A stretch of 64,000 nt of DNA from the NCBI GenBank assembly GCA_950022655.1, contig OX465581.1:105011125-105075124 (forward strand), in the 5' to 3' direction. Shown here one piece after another: positions 22,672 to 33,100 of this stretch. This stretch comes from Alentia gelatinosa. Its lineage: Eukaryota > Annelida > Polychaeta > Phyllodocida > Polynoidae. The notes beneath the pieces are model-generated. The model saw nothing but the letters and a program-made list of their open reading frames with translations. It did not search any database and was not told where the DNA came from. Made by a program: the position numbers and the translations under genes. Every line of letters begins with the position of its first letter. Position 1 is the first letter of the stretch.

Positions 22672-24722
22672 ATGTTGTTATCTGAAAGAACTTCTAGTGT
22701 TTTACTCACATAGCCATCATACAATAATCTGGATAAATAATCGGCCAGGACATTATCCACTGATTTTATATAGGAAGCTTTCAAGTCTAAATTAAAAATA
22801 GCGCATGTCCAAAAAATCTCCCGCAACCAACTCATGCAAGTCTTATTTTTCGATCTACCGGTGTTTATCATGGCAAGCACTTGCATATTATCCGTTATCA
22901 TGTGAAAGGTACAATTTCTGTGTTTACTCCCCCAGCGATAAATACCAACCAAAATTGGCCACAATTCGTATACATTTATATTCTTCTCAACAATATCAAA
23001 TTCCGGGGCTTTTTCTTTATGATGTTTTTCTATTCGATCACATTCCAAGTTAGACCAGGTACCATAAAAATAATCCTTATTAAACCAAGCCCCGAAACCC
23101 AAATTCGAGGAATCAGATACAATTGGATATTCAATTAGATCCTGTTGGATTATGCATTTCCCATTGAAGATTTGGCAAAAATTCTTCCACCATCTGAGAT
23201 CTTCTTTAATCTCATCGTTTAAATAAATTTGACCTTTTTCTGGGGCCTGTGTGCAAAGATCAAAAATTCGACGACTAAAAGTTCTGCCCCCCCTAACTAC
23301 TTGGGAGCAGAATGATACCAGGCCGCCTATGGACTCCAACTCCTTTTTGGTAACTTTCCCTTTCAACAAGGTTGTGCTTATTTTATCTCTAAGTTTAGAA
23401 ACTTTTTCCATTGGTAATGACAACGTTATATCGTTTGAATTAATTTTAATTCCCAAAAAAACACACTCATTTTTTGGATATGTAACCTTTGACGTAGAAA
23501 CCTGGAACCCCATGGTTTCCAACAGTAAGATAAAACTATCCCTTTTATCCCTACATTCTGTTTCTGAACTACCTGTTATGAGGAAATCATCTAGATAATT
23601 TATAACTCCGAAAATACCATTTTTTTCCGCAATATCCACAACAAAATTTGAGATACTCGTAAAAATATTCGGAGCGCATTTAAGCCCGAAACACAAACGG
23701 TTGTCGATATAAATTTCATTTTCCCAACGAAAACCCTGAAATTTGACGTGGTCACTATGAACATTAACTGCTCTATATGCGGATTTTATATCGACCACAC
23801 AAAGGAAATCATTTTTTACAAGTTTTTCAACAGCATCATAAACGCAATTATATTTAAATTTTTCGTAGGTATCGTTCATGAAATTATTTATGCTATTACC
23901 TTCTGGGCGGGAACAGTCTGTGATAGGCCTTAAGCCTCCACTGCTTTTTTCTACAGCGCCTATTGCATGGATACAATTAGGGATGTAACTACTTTTTGTG
24001 ATTTTCCCAGACAAAAGTTCCTCTTCTACGATAATATCCATTTTTTCCTTGAATTTCTCCTCCAAAATGGAATTGTAATTAGCACAATCATAACTGGAAT
24101 TACAGTTATCGTCCACAATTCTGAAACCCTCGGTTAAACCCAACCAGATGAAGTTTTTTTCGCTTAGGCTTAACTTTGAAGCCTCAAATTCACCAAAGAT
24201 GTTTATCGCTGATCTACATGGCTTTAATTGTGCGATAGCCTCACCAATGTAGAATATACAATCACAGGTACCTGATAAGCATTCATCAAATATCGGTATC
24301 TCACCGGAACCACTTTCACATAAGTAGATAGGGCCTACAGAATCTAAACTGTAAATAGGCCTAACTTTACCCCACTCATTTTCAAAATTTAGGTTCATGA
24401 CAGAGCATAAATTATCCTGAAATAATACCGAGTTACTTCCCATATTTACATCTCGTATATTATTGACTTTGTTTTTAGGCGTTTCAGATTCTAGGCTAAC
24501 ATCCGCCTCATTCGAAACATAACGGTTTTCATCAAATTTTGAATTTCCAAAAAAACTTGATTTTTCAGAAATTTTATTTTCAGACCGTAAACCAATAGAT
24601 TTATCAAAGGTATCATCGGCAGTAATACTGCATTCATCAACAGTAACGTAACTTTTTACATCAAGGGCATTAAAAACGTTTGCCCTACTGACCCCATTTC
24701 CAGTATCAATGTAGTCAACCAC
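22641..24722 (-). CDS. Reverse transcriptase-RNase H of the Ngaro-like element
   Basis: A 693-residue polyprotein. The RT core is visible from about residue 255: KSSGGLRPITDCSRPEG, FLCVVDIKSAYRAVNV (first Asp), LCFGLKCAPNIFTS, and GVINYLDDFLITGSS (YxDD). An RNase H domain follows with VSDSSNLGFGAWF, INVYELWPILVGI, and ITDNMQVLAMINTG, then ADYLSRL, as in DIRS-order elements. The first ~200 residues are polar and unassigned. It lies 24 bp downstream of the gag-like stop and overlaps the recombinase ORF. Confidence 0.9.
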   Translation of the reverse strand: MVDYIDTGNGVSRANVFNALDVKSYVTVDECSITADDTFDKSIGLRSENKISEKSSFFGNSKFDENRYVSNEADVSLESETPKNKVNNIRDVNMGSNSVLFQDNLCSVMNLNFENEWGKVRPIYSLDSVGPIYLCESGSGEIPIFDECLSGTCDCIFYIGEAIAQLKPCRSAINIFGEFEASKLSLSEKNFIWLGLTEGFRIVDDNCNSSYDCANYNSILEEKFKEKMDIIVEEELLSGKITKSSYIPNCIHAIGAVEKSSGGLRPITDCSRPEGNSINNFMNDTYEKFKYNCVYDAVEKLVKNDFLCVVDIKSAYRAVNVHSDHVKFQGFRWENEIYIDNRLCFGLKCAPNIFTSISNFVVDIAEKNGIFGVINYLDDFLITGSSETECRDKRDSFILLLETMGFQVSTSKVTYPKNECVFLGIKINSNDITLSLPMEKVSKLRDKISTTLLKGKVTKKELESIGGLVSFCSQVVRGGRTFSRRIFDLCTQAPEKGQIYLNDEIKEDLRWWKNFCQIFNGKCIIQQDLIEYPIVSDSSNLGFGAWFNKDYFYGTWSNLECDRIEKHHKEKAPEFDIVEKNINVYELWPILVGIYRWGSKHRNCTFHMITDNMQVLAMINTGRSKNKTCMSWLREIFWTCAIFNLDLKASYIKSVDNVLADYLSRLLYDGYVSKTLEVLSDNNMCCSDFQTRN

Positions 24723-24746
24723 AACAGTGTCACTGCCGGCAACATT

Positions 24747-25676
24747 TCATTTACTGTTAACAGTACTCACAGTTTTTGTGCAAGAGTTTCTGCCATGTGT
24801 AGATGAAAAACAGTTTGCGCAAACATGCCTATATTTACAATTAGTAAACTTGCATTCGCCTTTGTTGAAATTGAAACAACTCCCTACTGAATTTACCACT
24901 TTCGCATTTTTTAACTTCTGGGTCTTTGCAGACAAAGAACCGTCGTAGCTCAAGTATTTCACTATATCTGAAGGGTTTATCGTTAAAATACTCTCGATAC
25001 CTTCTTTGTCGGCCTTTGTTTTCACAGATTTATCATAGTTTACTAACGCTTCGTTAGCAAAAATTTTGGTATCAGCCTTCTCCGATACAAGAATCATGTG
25101 GTCGACTAAACCCTTAACAGGCCTATCTTCATCAAGTAGTTCCTTTAACATGCGTAGATTTATCAAAATCAACTTTTCAAAGGTTGACACTTTCTCACCT
25201 TCTTGAAGATAGTGGATGTGGTCGTACTTCCCATGTCTCTTTTTTTTCTTTCGAGATTCCCTCTCAGGGGAACGACTCTCATCGGAATCGGAACTCTCAG
25301 TAATGTCAGATCTAGTAGGCCTATCTGTAGAGTTCTTCTTTGTTCCATTTTCTTTACTTGTCTTGATTTTCATAGTAGACTTGTTCGATGACGATAACAT
25401 CTCTACTATCGTAGCGAGACTATCTTCAACTCCAGACATCCTTTTATCCATTGTTCTTAGATCCTCCTTGTAGTCGTCTTTTGAAGTACCGCAAGCCCCT
25501 TCCGATATCGCTGCAAGTCCTTCGTCTTGTGGAAGAGTGCTAACTGTAGCAATGTTAGCAGGGGAGAAAACCTTTTCTCCCCCCGTCTTCTCCAATGCAG
25601 CCCAGTAGTCGGCCTTGACCACCCCTTCGCTATCGCAGTCCAACGATAACGGGACCTTTTTTCCTCTTCTCCCCAT
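24747..25676 (-). CDS. Gag-like protein of the Ngaro-like element
   Basis: 309 residues, first ORF after terminal repeat A1. The first ~110 residues are acidic and Ser-rich, followed by a basic stretch (RESRKKKKRHGK) and a predicted helical region. The C-terminus has a zinc-binding cluster: C-x7-C-x4-C-x3-H (CFNFNKGECKFTNCKYRH), then CANCFSSTHGRNSC. Position and zinc fingers fit a nucleocapsid-like role; there is no Gypsy-type gag similarity that I recognise. Confidence 0.75.
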   Translation of the reverse strand: MGRRGKKVPLSLDCDSEGVVKADYWAALEKTGGEKVFSPANIATVSTLPQDEGLAAISEGACGTSKDDYKEDLRTMDKRMSGVEDSLATIVEMLSSSNKSTMKIKTSKENGTKKNSTDRPTRSDITESSDSDESRSPERESRKKKKRHGKYDHIHYLQEGEKVSTFEKLILINLRMLKELLDEDRPVKGLVDHMILVSEKADTKIFANEALVNYDKSVKTKADKEGIESILTINPSDIVKYLSYDGSLSAKTQKLKNAKVVNSVGSCFNFNKGECKFTNCKYRHVCANCFSSTHGRNSCTKTVSTVNSK

Positions 25677-25710
25677 TCTTTACAAACGATAAACACCATG
25701 TACTAATCCA

Positions 25711-25938
25711 AAGACTAAAATACGTGCTTGTGGTTCAGATATGATAAGCCGACTGACCGTTAATGCGAAGGTCGGTTACGTCACGGGCCCCGTAACCACG
25801 GTAACCCACGACAACAAGTAACCATAACTCCCGGTAACCAAACCACGGAAAACGAGAGTAACAATTAATAGAGTATAGGTAGGAGAGAGGTATGGCCCCC
25901 TACAATTTATATACATATAATACTTATATTTAGACATA
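25711..25938 (-). repeat. Terminal repeat A1 of the Ngaro-like element
   Basis: 5' terminal copy of the ~227-bp repeat, just upstream of the gag-like ORF in minus orientation. Confidence 0.9.
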
Positions 25939-26129
25939 TATGTATATATATCATATTCAGGTGGATGAAACACGCCCTGATATTGTTTTATGGGCGACAT
26001 TAGGCGTTTTTGGTCCTCTTCACACTGGCGCCATCTTGTAATGGCCGCCTATGCAAGTCAATCGAAAACGAGACGAGCCCTCTCCACTCAGTCCTGAATA
26101 TTGATAAAAAAGATACTTGTGTTTCTCTA

Positions 26130-26985
26130 ACTTAAAAGATGGAAATCACTCTCACATCTCAACTAATCGGCCGATTTGTATAAATAATACATTGTTAGAA
26201 AGCTGAGACTTTAGCCTATCTGCTGGTAAGATATATGTTATGGCTCACATTTCCTGTCATAGATTGAACATTGGAATTGTTTTAGGTAAAAAATACCAAA
26301 ACATGTAACCTTCCTGTTTTCACAGAGATTTATTGAAAAATCTATGGTAATGACCTTTAGAAATAACTATCCTATCTTATTAGGTATTTCAGGACGAGCA
26401 CTAGAAAATAATGATTTTCTGGCATTCAGCATTTTAGATACGGTACTGGCTTTGATACAAAGTTGTCAAAGGTTGCTATATTTTACAAGTGCAATATTTA
26501 TTCCCCTGTATATCTTATTATTTAATTCTTCTATTGTACCGGTAACAGATTTATTAGTGTACCAGACTTAAAACATTATCAAATATTGTGATAAACTCCC
26601 AAATTTCCTGACAATTAACTGATGCATTATTAGTCTATTACCTCAGGAAATATCTATCACAACCTGGTAAATTTATCGGTATCATTTATCGTCATGAAAT
26701 GCCTAAGAAGGTAGGATGTTTATTTCTATAGGTCATCGTGATAGATTTTTCATTGAATCACAGTGAAAACAGGAAGGTAACATGTATGTGGTTTTTTTTT
26801 TACCTAAATAATCCAGATGTTCAATCTATGACTGGAAATCTTAGCCATTGCATAGGTAGGCCTATATGATATGTATATCAACAAATAGACCAGAGTCTTA
26901 GCTTTCTAAAAATGTTTTATTTATAAATATCGGCCTGTTATTCACAACACACTAAGAAATTACATTTTTAGTTAGCTCTGTGCTT
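26130..26985. mobile_element. Foldback element with ~235-bp inverted arms
   Basis: The left arm (about 26165-26395) and the reverse complement of the right arm (about 26690-26955) share GGCCGAT, TTAGAAAGCT, GTCATAGATTGAACAT, ACCTTCCTGTTTTCAC, and GAAAAATCTAT, at roughly three quarters identity. Weaker pairing extends outward by about 30 bp. The loop of about 290 bp has no recognised coding sequence. It is probably a non-autonomous foldback transposon. Confidence 0.75.
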
Positions 26986-26989
26986 ATGG

Positions 26990-29760
26990 TTTTGAAGCCA
27001 TGCTGCCGACCCTGGTAAGGTATCACGCCTCGTTTTGGAATGCCAGAATGTTGCTGGTTTTTGGCAAGCAGAGCCTAGTTACGTGTAACCAGCGCAACCC
27101 GTTATAAATCATGCTCGATCGCAGCGCCACGCTTTTGTGCAAGTGGTGAATGCTGTGGCGAAACAGCACCAGTGACACTCCTTTTACAACAGTAGAGACA
27201 TGTTATTATATTCATGAAATAAGTAGACCCCTACCAGGGGTACCTAGGCTAGAGGAATATAAAACCGTTTTGTGAAGCCTACCGGTACGGCCTACCATAC
27301 TTTGTATGGGACTGCAGATTGTTTTATTCAAGTGGATTTTTACAGTTTGTCCTCCTGGTTGGGATCTTTACATCCACTGACTGCTTGAGTATCCCAGCCA
27401 ATCAGGGGCCAGGACACAGAGTGCCTGTTGTTACCATGCCAACACATAAGACATAAATTTACGTGGCTCACAGGTAGATATCTTACGTAAAACGTTTGTA
27501 GAACGTGTGGTAATTTTAGGTTGTTTTTTTTCGTAAATTCACAATTGTGTGCAGGAATTCACTAGATGGCATGACAGTAGTTTCTCTGATTTTTTTTGTA
27601 TTTCTTGTGGAGGGTGTAGCCTGTAAAGTTGGTTTATTTACCAAATTTACCAAACCATCAGTTTGAGTTATAGTTAATGTCATTCAGGCTATGATTGGCT
27701 GATCTTTTTGTCACTGCAGTTATAAATCCTAATTTTGGTAATTTCGGCAGTTTGTACCCTCTCCACAGGGGGTACAGGGGTATAGGAACAGAATCGCAGA
27801 AAAAAATTCAGATATGTTTGGAATTTATCGCATGCGATTCCGGGTCCCTCCGAGGTACAAATTGTCGCCAAGAAAATGAACCCTCCACGGGTGGTGGTAC
27901 CGGAAAAGCAGGGATGAACCCACTGTACGATGCGATTTTGGGGGACCATATATCGCAGTGAAAGGAACAAGAATCACACAGTGGGTTCAGGCCTTTGGGC
28001 AAATTTCTGGAGGGGGATGCCACACTGACCAACTCCATTACAATGCCTTGCATAAGCTTACGATCGTTCTTTTGTTGCTCAAGAAGGAACATTCATGTTC
28101 CAAATCGTACAGTGTATTATGGACTTTATTCAGAATAATTCTCAAGTCACACTTATAGGCTTCCTAATTTTCAAGCATTATCTTATCAGGTCAGTTCAGT
28201 CCATAATTGCTGCGAGATATTTATTCACATGAGGGGAGGTAATTCTGATGATCGACATAAATACATGTACATATATTATAAGATAGAGACATGAATCTGA
28301 TAAAAGTCAGCCCTTCTGCATGAAACTCTAAATAATATACAGTTGCACTTTAAAGAAGGATGTCTGGAATCGCATTACATTCCGGATCTTGTACCACAAG
28401 GTATTTGTTCAACTGTTTTCAGAAAATGGTCTAGATGTGATAATCATGTATACATAGACAGGATATGTCTTTATTTACTCAGGTCACGAAGAGCTGGGCG
28501 AAGGAAACTGAGACTGGACGTTAGGTTACTATATCTGTTTATGTTGTTGTTTTCTTTTTTATATGTAAAATTAGCTTGAAATGTAAAATTATGAAACAAA
28601 GGATGAAACAGCGCTGTATATAACTCATTAGATGATAGAAATATATAAAGTGCATATGCCTTCCCAGCAAACACAAATACGTTCTTGCAACGTAGATTTA
28701 CGTATTTATTTTGGAGAATTTACATACATTTTTTATAGAAGGAACATAGATCGGAGAAGGTGGTGTTCTGGAGATACACGGTCGTTAGGTCTACCACACA
28801 TTGTCGCAAATATCACATGTCGGACATAATTGATATGCATTACTCCCTGGTATGTGGATTATGAAGCTTAATTTTGTACCTATGCTCCAATGAACATGGT
28901 CCACATGTCAACGGGATCATGAGAACAACCTTCGAACCGTATGATGTTTACGTTTGCATTTATTACTTATGCCAGAATTGTTGTACATGTACAATGATGC
29001 CTGATAAGATAATTGTGTTTCAGATGACACTCATCCGGATTGTCTCTAAAATGCAACTGTCAGGACCTGCAGGATGAAGGAAATCCTGTTTAAAACGCTC
29101 AGAGGACTTTAGTCTCGAAACGATTTTATTACACCGTATGCGCCCTTTCATTGTCCAAGAAAGGTGTCAGGGGCAGAGTGCACCGATCAACATTCTCCGT
29201 GCAGTTTTTACGTTACCTCCAACTTACGAGTCATACACTTTCCTGGTTGGAAATTTACGTCAAATCGACATGTTTGTGGAAACGTTGTAGAATGTATTTA
29301 GAGCACCACTACAGTTTCGTTATCATCATTCAGCTCCCATCAAATACAGTATTAAATCCGCATTAAAGAGGATACTGATATAGTCCTCATACATAACGCA
29401 TTGCCTCAGATGATGATTCTTTTGGTTTGTGTATGAAACACTGCGCTGAGTATATGATATCATAACCTAATCCATGTAATCTTGCCATATTACGGACCAT
29501 ATGCTGTAATTGAATGTAAAACCAAGAAATTAAATTCGACAGGATGAACATCATCAAAGGTTCCCGTCAGCGCCATGTCAACTGATAGATGAAAGTATAT
29601 ACATGACTACAGTTGTACAAATAATAAATGTCCTGTACCTCTATATCAATTACAGAATACGTAACTACGACCCACAGCGTTTCGGATGTTGTCTTGCATG
29701 CAAGACTCGATGTAGCACCCTCGTGATTTCAATCAGTGTCATCCCCGCTCATTTGATATT
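26990..29760. other. Intergenic region, no gene recognised
   Basis: AT-rich DNA with only short chance frames. At 27760-28020 a GC-richer patch repeats TGCGATT and contains two GTGGGTTCA-like blocks in opposite orientation; I could not assign it. No exon with a convincing splice context was found. Confidence 0.4.
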
Positions 29761-29769
29761 CCCAACGTT

Positions 29770-30081
29770 ATGGTATATCCCGGATACAGAGCGACTTGCG
29801 CGCCGCCCGATATGAGGACCTCGGGCACGGGGCAACAGTAACAGGCACGTGCGGCCCCTGCGTCTCAGAGGTCCCATGACCGTTCACCGACACACCCGCC
29901 ACCAAGCAGCGCGCTGCCGAACCAGCAGTCACGTGCATGGAGGAGCTCACTCAGGTGTAGGTTTTTAGGGCATAGACGAGCAGGTCTGGGTAATCATATT
30001 GAGATCACTCTTCACTTGCAAAACCCCGTTAAGGCTGGAGGATACTATTCAACGACAGCTAACCGTTCTCCGAGGATAACT
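29770..30081 (+). promoter_or_regulatory. Probable promoter/5' UTR of the SRCR/EGF gene
   Basis: A CpG-rich patch (about 29790-29950), unlike the surrounding AT-rich DNA, lies just upstream of the signal-peptide exon at 30082. The ATG is preceded by an in-frame TAA-containing leader. Promoter function is inferred from composition and position. No TATA box stands out. Confidence 0.35.
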
Positions 30082-30147
30082 ATGACCAGGGAAATACTTC
30101 TGCGGATTTTGGCGTTCCTCGTCCATGTGCCATTCGTCGATCTGTCA
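30082..30147 (+). CDS. Signal-peptide exon of the SRCR/EGF gene
   Basis: Encodes [20 protein letters not shown] plus LS: a charged start, a hydrophobic core, then a perfect GTGAGT donor in phase 0. The SRCR exon at 38727 opens in phase 0 with EIRLVGG, the usual SRCR beginning, so the two fit directly. The 8.6-kb gap could hide another phase 0-0 exon; none was recognised. Confidence 0.6.
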
Positions 30148-33100
30148 GTGAGTAATCCACAGAAATGACTAATGAGCGACTGTAACTAGAATATAAGATG
30201 TTGTTAAGATATCGATCGACGTTATGTCTGTAGTGGACGTGGGAGAATTATGTCACGGTGGCATTTACCACTGGTTGGCGTTAGTGCCACGTTTAGATCA
30301 GTATGAACAAGTTTCCAATATCATTTGACGAGGCCGAATGATATTTTGCATTAACTAACGGTTAATTAACTAAAAGTGAAAGTCAGAGTAGTCTCGAGAC
30401 ATCGATCTTTGTGTTGAATCAATAAATGAGTTTTTAAAGAGAATAAGAATGATTGCTCAATACAGAGGCAATATATAAGATACACAGTGAGAGTGGGTGG
30501 GGGTTCCGAAATCTAGGAAATTTGGTAGGGGTGGGTATAGAATTTTTTTTAGAGTACAGTACTGTATTACAGAAGTTAGATTCTATGAATATCGGTGCCA
30601 CATGTTTAGGACATTGGACTCTTTCGGGTAACTTGGTTAAGAAAGACCGACTCTATTCAACCTGACGTCATGTTGCACAGAGTCCATGCACACTTATATT
30701 TTCTGCTAGATAAACATTATTTCTTTCCAATGGCCTTCAGGTTTGGTATTGTTTGATGTCGAGATCTGGGATTATAATGGGCACCTTTTATCAAAGGCTT
30801 TGGAGGAGAAGTCTGCTAACTATATTCAAGACCCAAATAGTGGAACTATGATATGGCATATATCTAGACGTTTTGGTCTTTGTACATACCATGCACAATA
30901 CGGATGCCAAAATTGGAACAAAACAATTAAAAGCATGCCTGTTGTTACTGGCGATGTGTAAAGCACACCTCTCACATGTTTTTAATTTTTAAGATATTTT
31001 GTTATCCCATTGTCCATTGTGGATATCACTCAGTATATTTATAGACGTGATATGCAATAATTACATAATCATCCTTAATAATTAGTCTACAGCTGAATGC
31101 GTATAAGATCTGTAGGAACAAAAAATATCTTGAAGTATTTATATACTTGACATTGTATTGTGATATATGCAGGAGACCTCTATTAAGAGCTATGTCATTT
31201 ATCAAATATACGATGATGAAAATAGATGTGTTTCTGGTCCTCCCCCCCCCCCCCCCCTGGATAACCTTTTCAAACATAAATTGTTTTGCCTAAATAGAGT
31301 CTGTGATGCACACTTTCAATGGAAGGGGAAAGACACACGGGCAAAACATACAGCAAATCACAGACTTTAAATCTCAAAACTTAGTAAACAGAGTTTTAAT
31401 TTTTCAGACTTATTCTGAAAGATTATGTTTCAAAATTGTTGGTTCATTCAATAGTAAAAGACGTCATGCAGCAGGGGTGTGTTCTAGTTTCCATGACCAA
31501 GGTGTTTTGATAGCCCCTTGTCATTTACGTATTATGGAAGGTGTATCTATAACGGCAGCTTATATGGCACAGAACCTATCCTGCTTTCTCCGTTGTCTGC
31601 TAGAGGGCTAACAAGGCGTTCCAGTGTGACCCATGGGGCACATTTTTTGCATTGGGGACTGATAACAGCAAACATCGTGTGCCACATTGTAAAAGTATGT
31701 TTCAAATGATTGAAATTAAGTTTGATTATAATCAACCTTTGGGACCTGGAGGTAACGGGGTGTCTGGGCTTTGGCACGATTCAGTGTTCAACATCTTAGA
31801 AACATATTTGATAACCCTATATTATCTCTGACAGGGTTGGAAGAGGAATATAGTGATGGCTGGGCCCAGACATCCCTTGAACTCTAAGTCCTTTGGGTTG
31901 ATTACAATTAAACTTCATTTCAACCGTTTTATTCACAATCTAACCCATTGACCCTCTGAGGTCACTGGGTGTCAGGGCTGCTTTAACTCATTCAATAATA
32001 CAATGTATCATTATTGTGTCCGAAATTAGATATGTCTATTTCATATGAAACTACAAATGTTGAAACAACACTAGATTCCAATACACATCTTTATCCAAAG
32101 AACAATCAGTTTCACAAAAAATACAACTGCCAAATTCCATTCCAGCATCTATTGCAAAATACTCAGTATAAAACTAGTGTCTCTGCATTCTGTTGTAACA
32201 AGTCTATCGTAAAAGGTTGTAAATGTGGAGTCACTTTCCCAACTAGCTGACTGCATGATTTAAGTACATTCGCCCTGTTTTCTGCATTCCTTGCTGCATG
32301 CATACAACAGTAGGCCTGAAAATGTGTCTCCACTCCTGCATCTGCCAACACAAAATTCACAATTCACAATTCGCAGTGTCAGATGATGCTCTTTTAAAAG
32401 GTGGCTTCAACATACAAATCACAGAAGGTTGTGCAGCCAAAGTATGTACATCATGTAAATACTTCCTCAAGTGTGTGAAAATGCAAAGTTGTTCACTTTC
32501 GAACTGTCTACACCTAGAAATCAATGGGTTGGACACAGGATCATTGGATTTCAGTTTGGACATGTATATAATGCCAATTAGACCCCATTTCTCCACGTGA
32601 TCCAAAACAACCATCAGCTCCCATGTGTCCCTATTATATATACGAGGTCTATTAGGGTGCACATTGCTTGGACCATTTAGGAATCTACCAATTAAGTGAT
32701 GCTCACTTACAGGGACATTATATAATATGACAAAGGATGACAAACACTACTGTATCGCATTAACATAACCTTGGTTGAGGTTTTGATATATCAATAACAT
32801 AAAGAACAACAAACATTGGGATACAGAGGGTTTTAAAACATTGACTACACAATGTGAAAAAAAACGTAGCCATTTCTTCAAAACTATGGTATACATATAC
32901 CTTTTGGCCTTCGCCCAAGATGCTGACATAATCTGCCTTGTCAATTCCGGCACTCCTAGTATACACATCACGTTATCTATAGCAATGTCATCGTCAACTT
33001 ACACTTTCCAACACTGTAGATCCTCCGGCTATATCAGAGTTCCTGCCAACAGCAGCATTTCCATAGTCCTGTCTCTCCCCAGTGCTCCGTCACCACTGGG

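Larger units (their letters stand above)
21171..25938 (-). mobile_element. Ngaro-like tyrosine-recombinase retrotransposon, complete
   Basis: In minus orientation the layout is A1 (25938-25711), gag-like ORF, RT/RNase H ORF, tyrosine recombinase ORF, B1 (21675-21573), A2 (21575-21348), a 74-bp unique segment, and B2 (21273-21171). A copies are about 227 bp and B copies 103 bp, both nearly identical. This split direct repeat plan, with a recombinase instead of an integrase and no LTRs, marks the Ngaro/PAT branch of DIRS-order elements. No adenine-methyltransferase domain is seen. All three ORFs are open, so the copy looks young. It lies in TA-rich DNA directly beside the MITE at 20354-21159, upstream of DRAP1. 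Confidence 0.9.
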
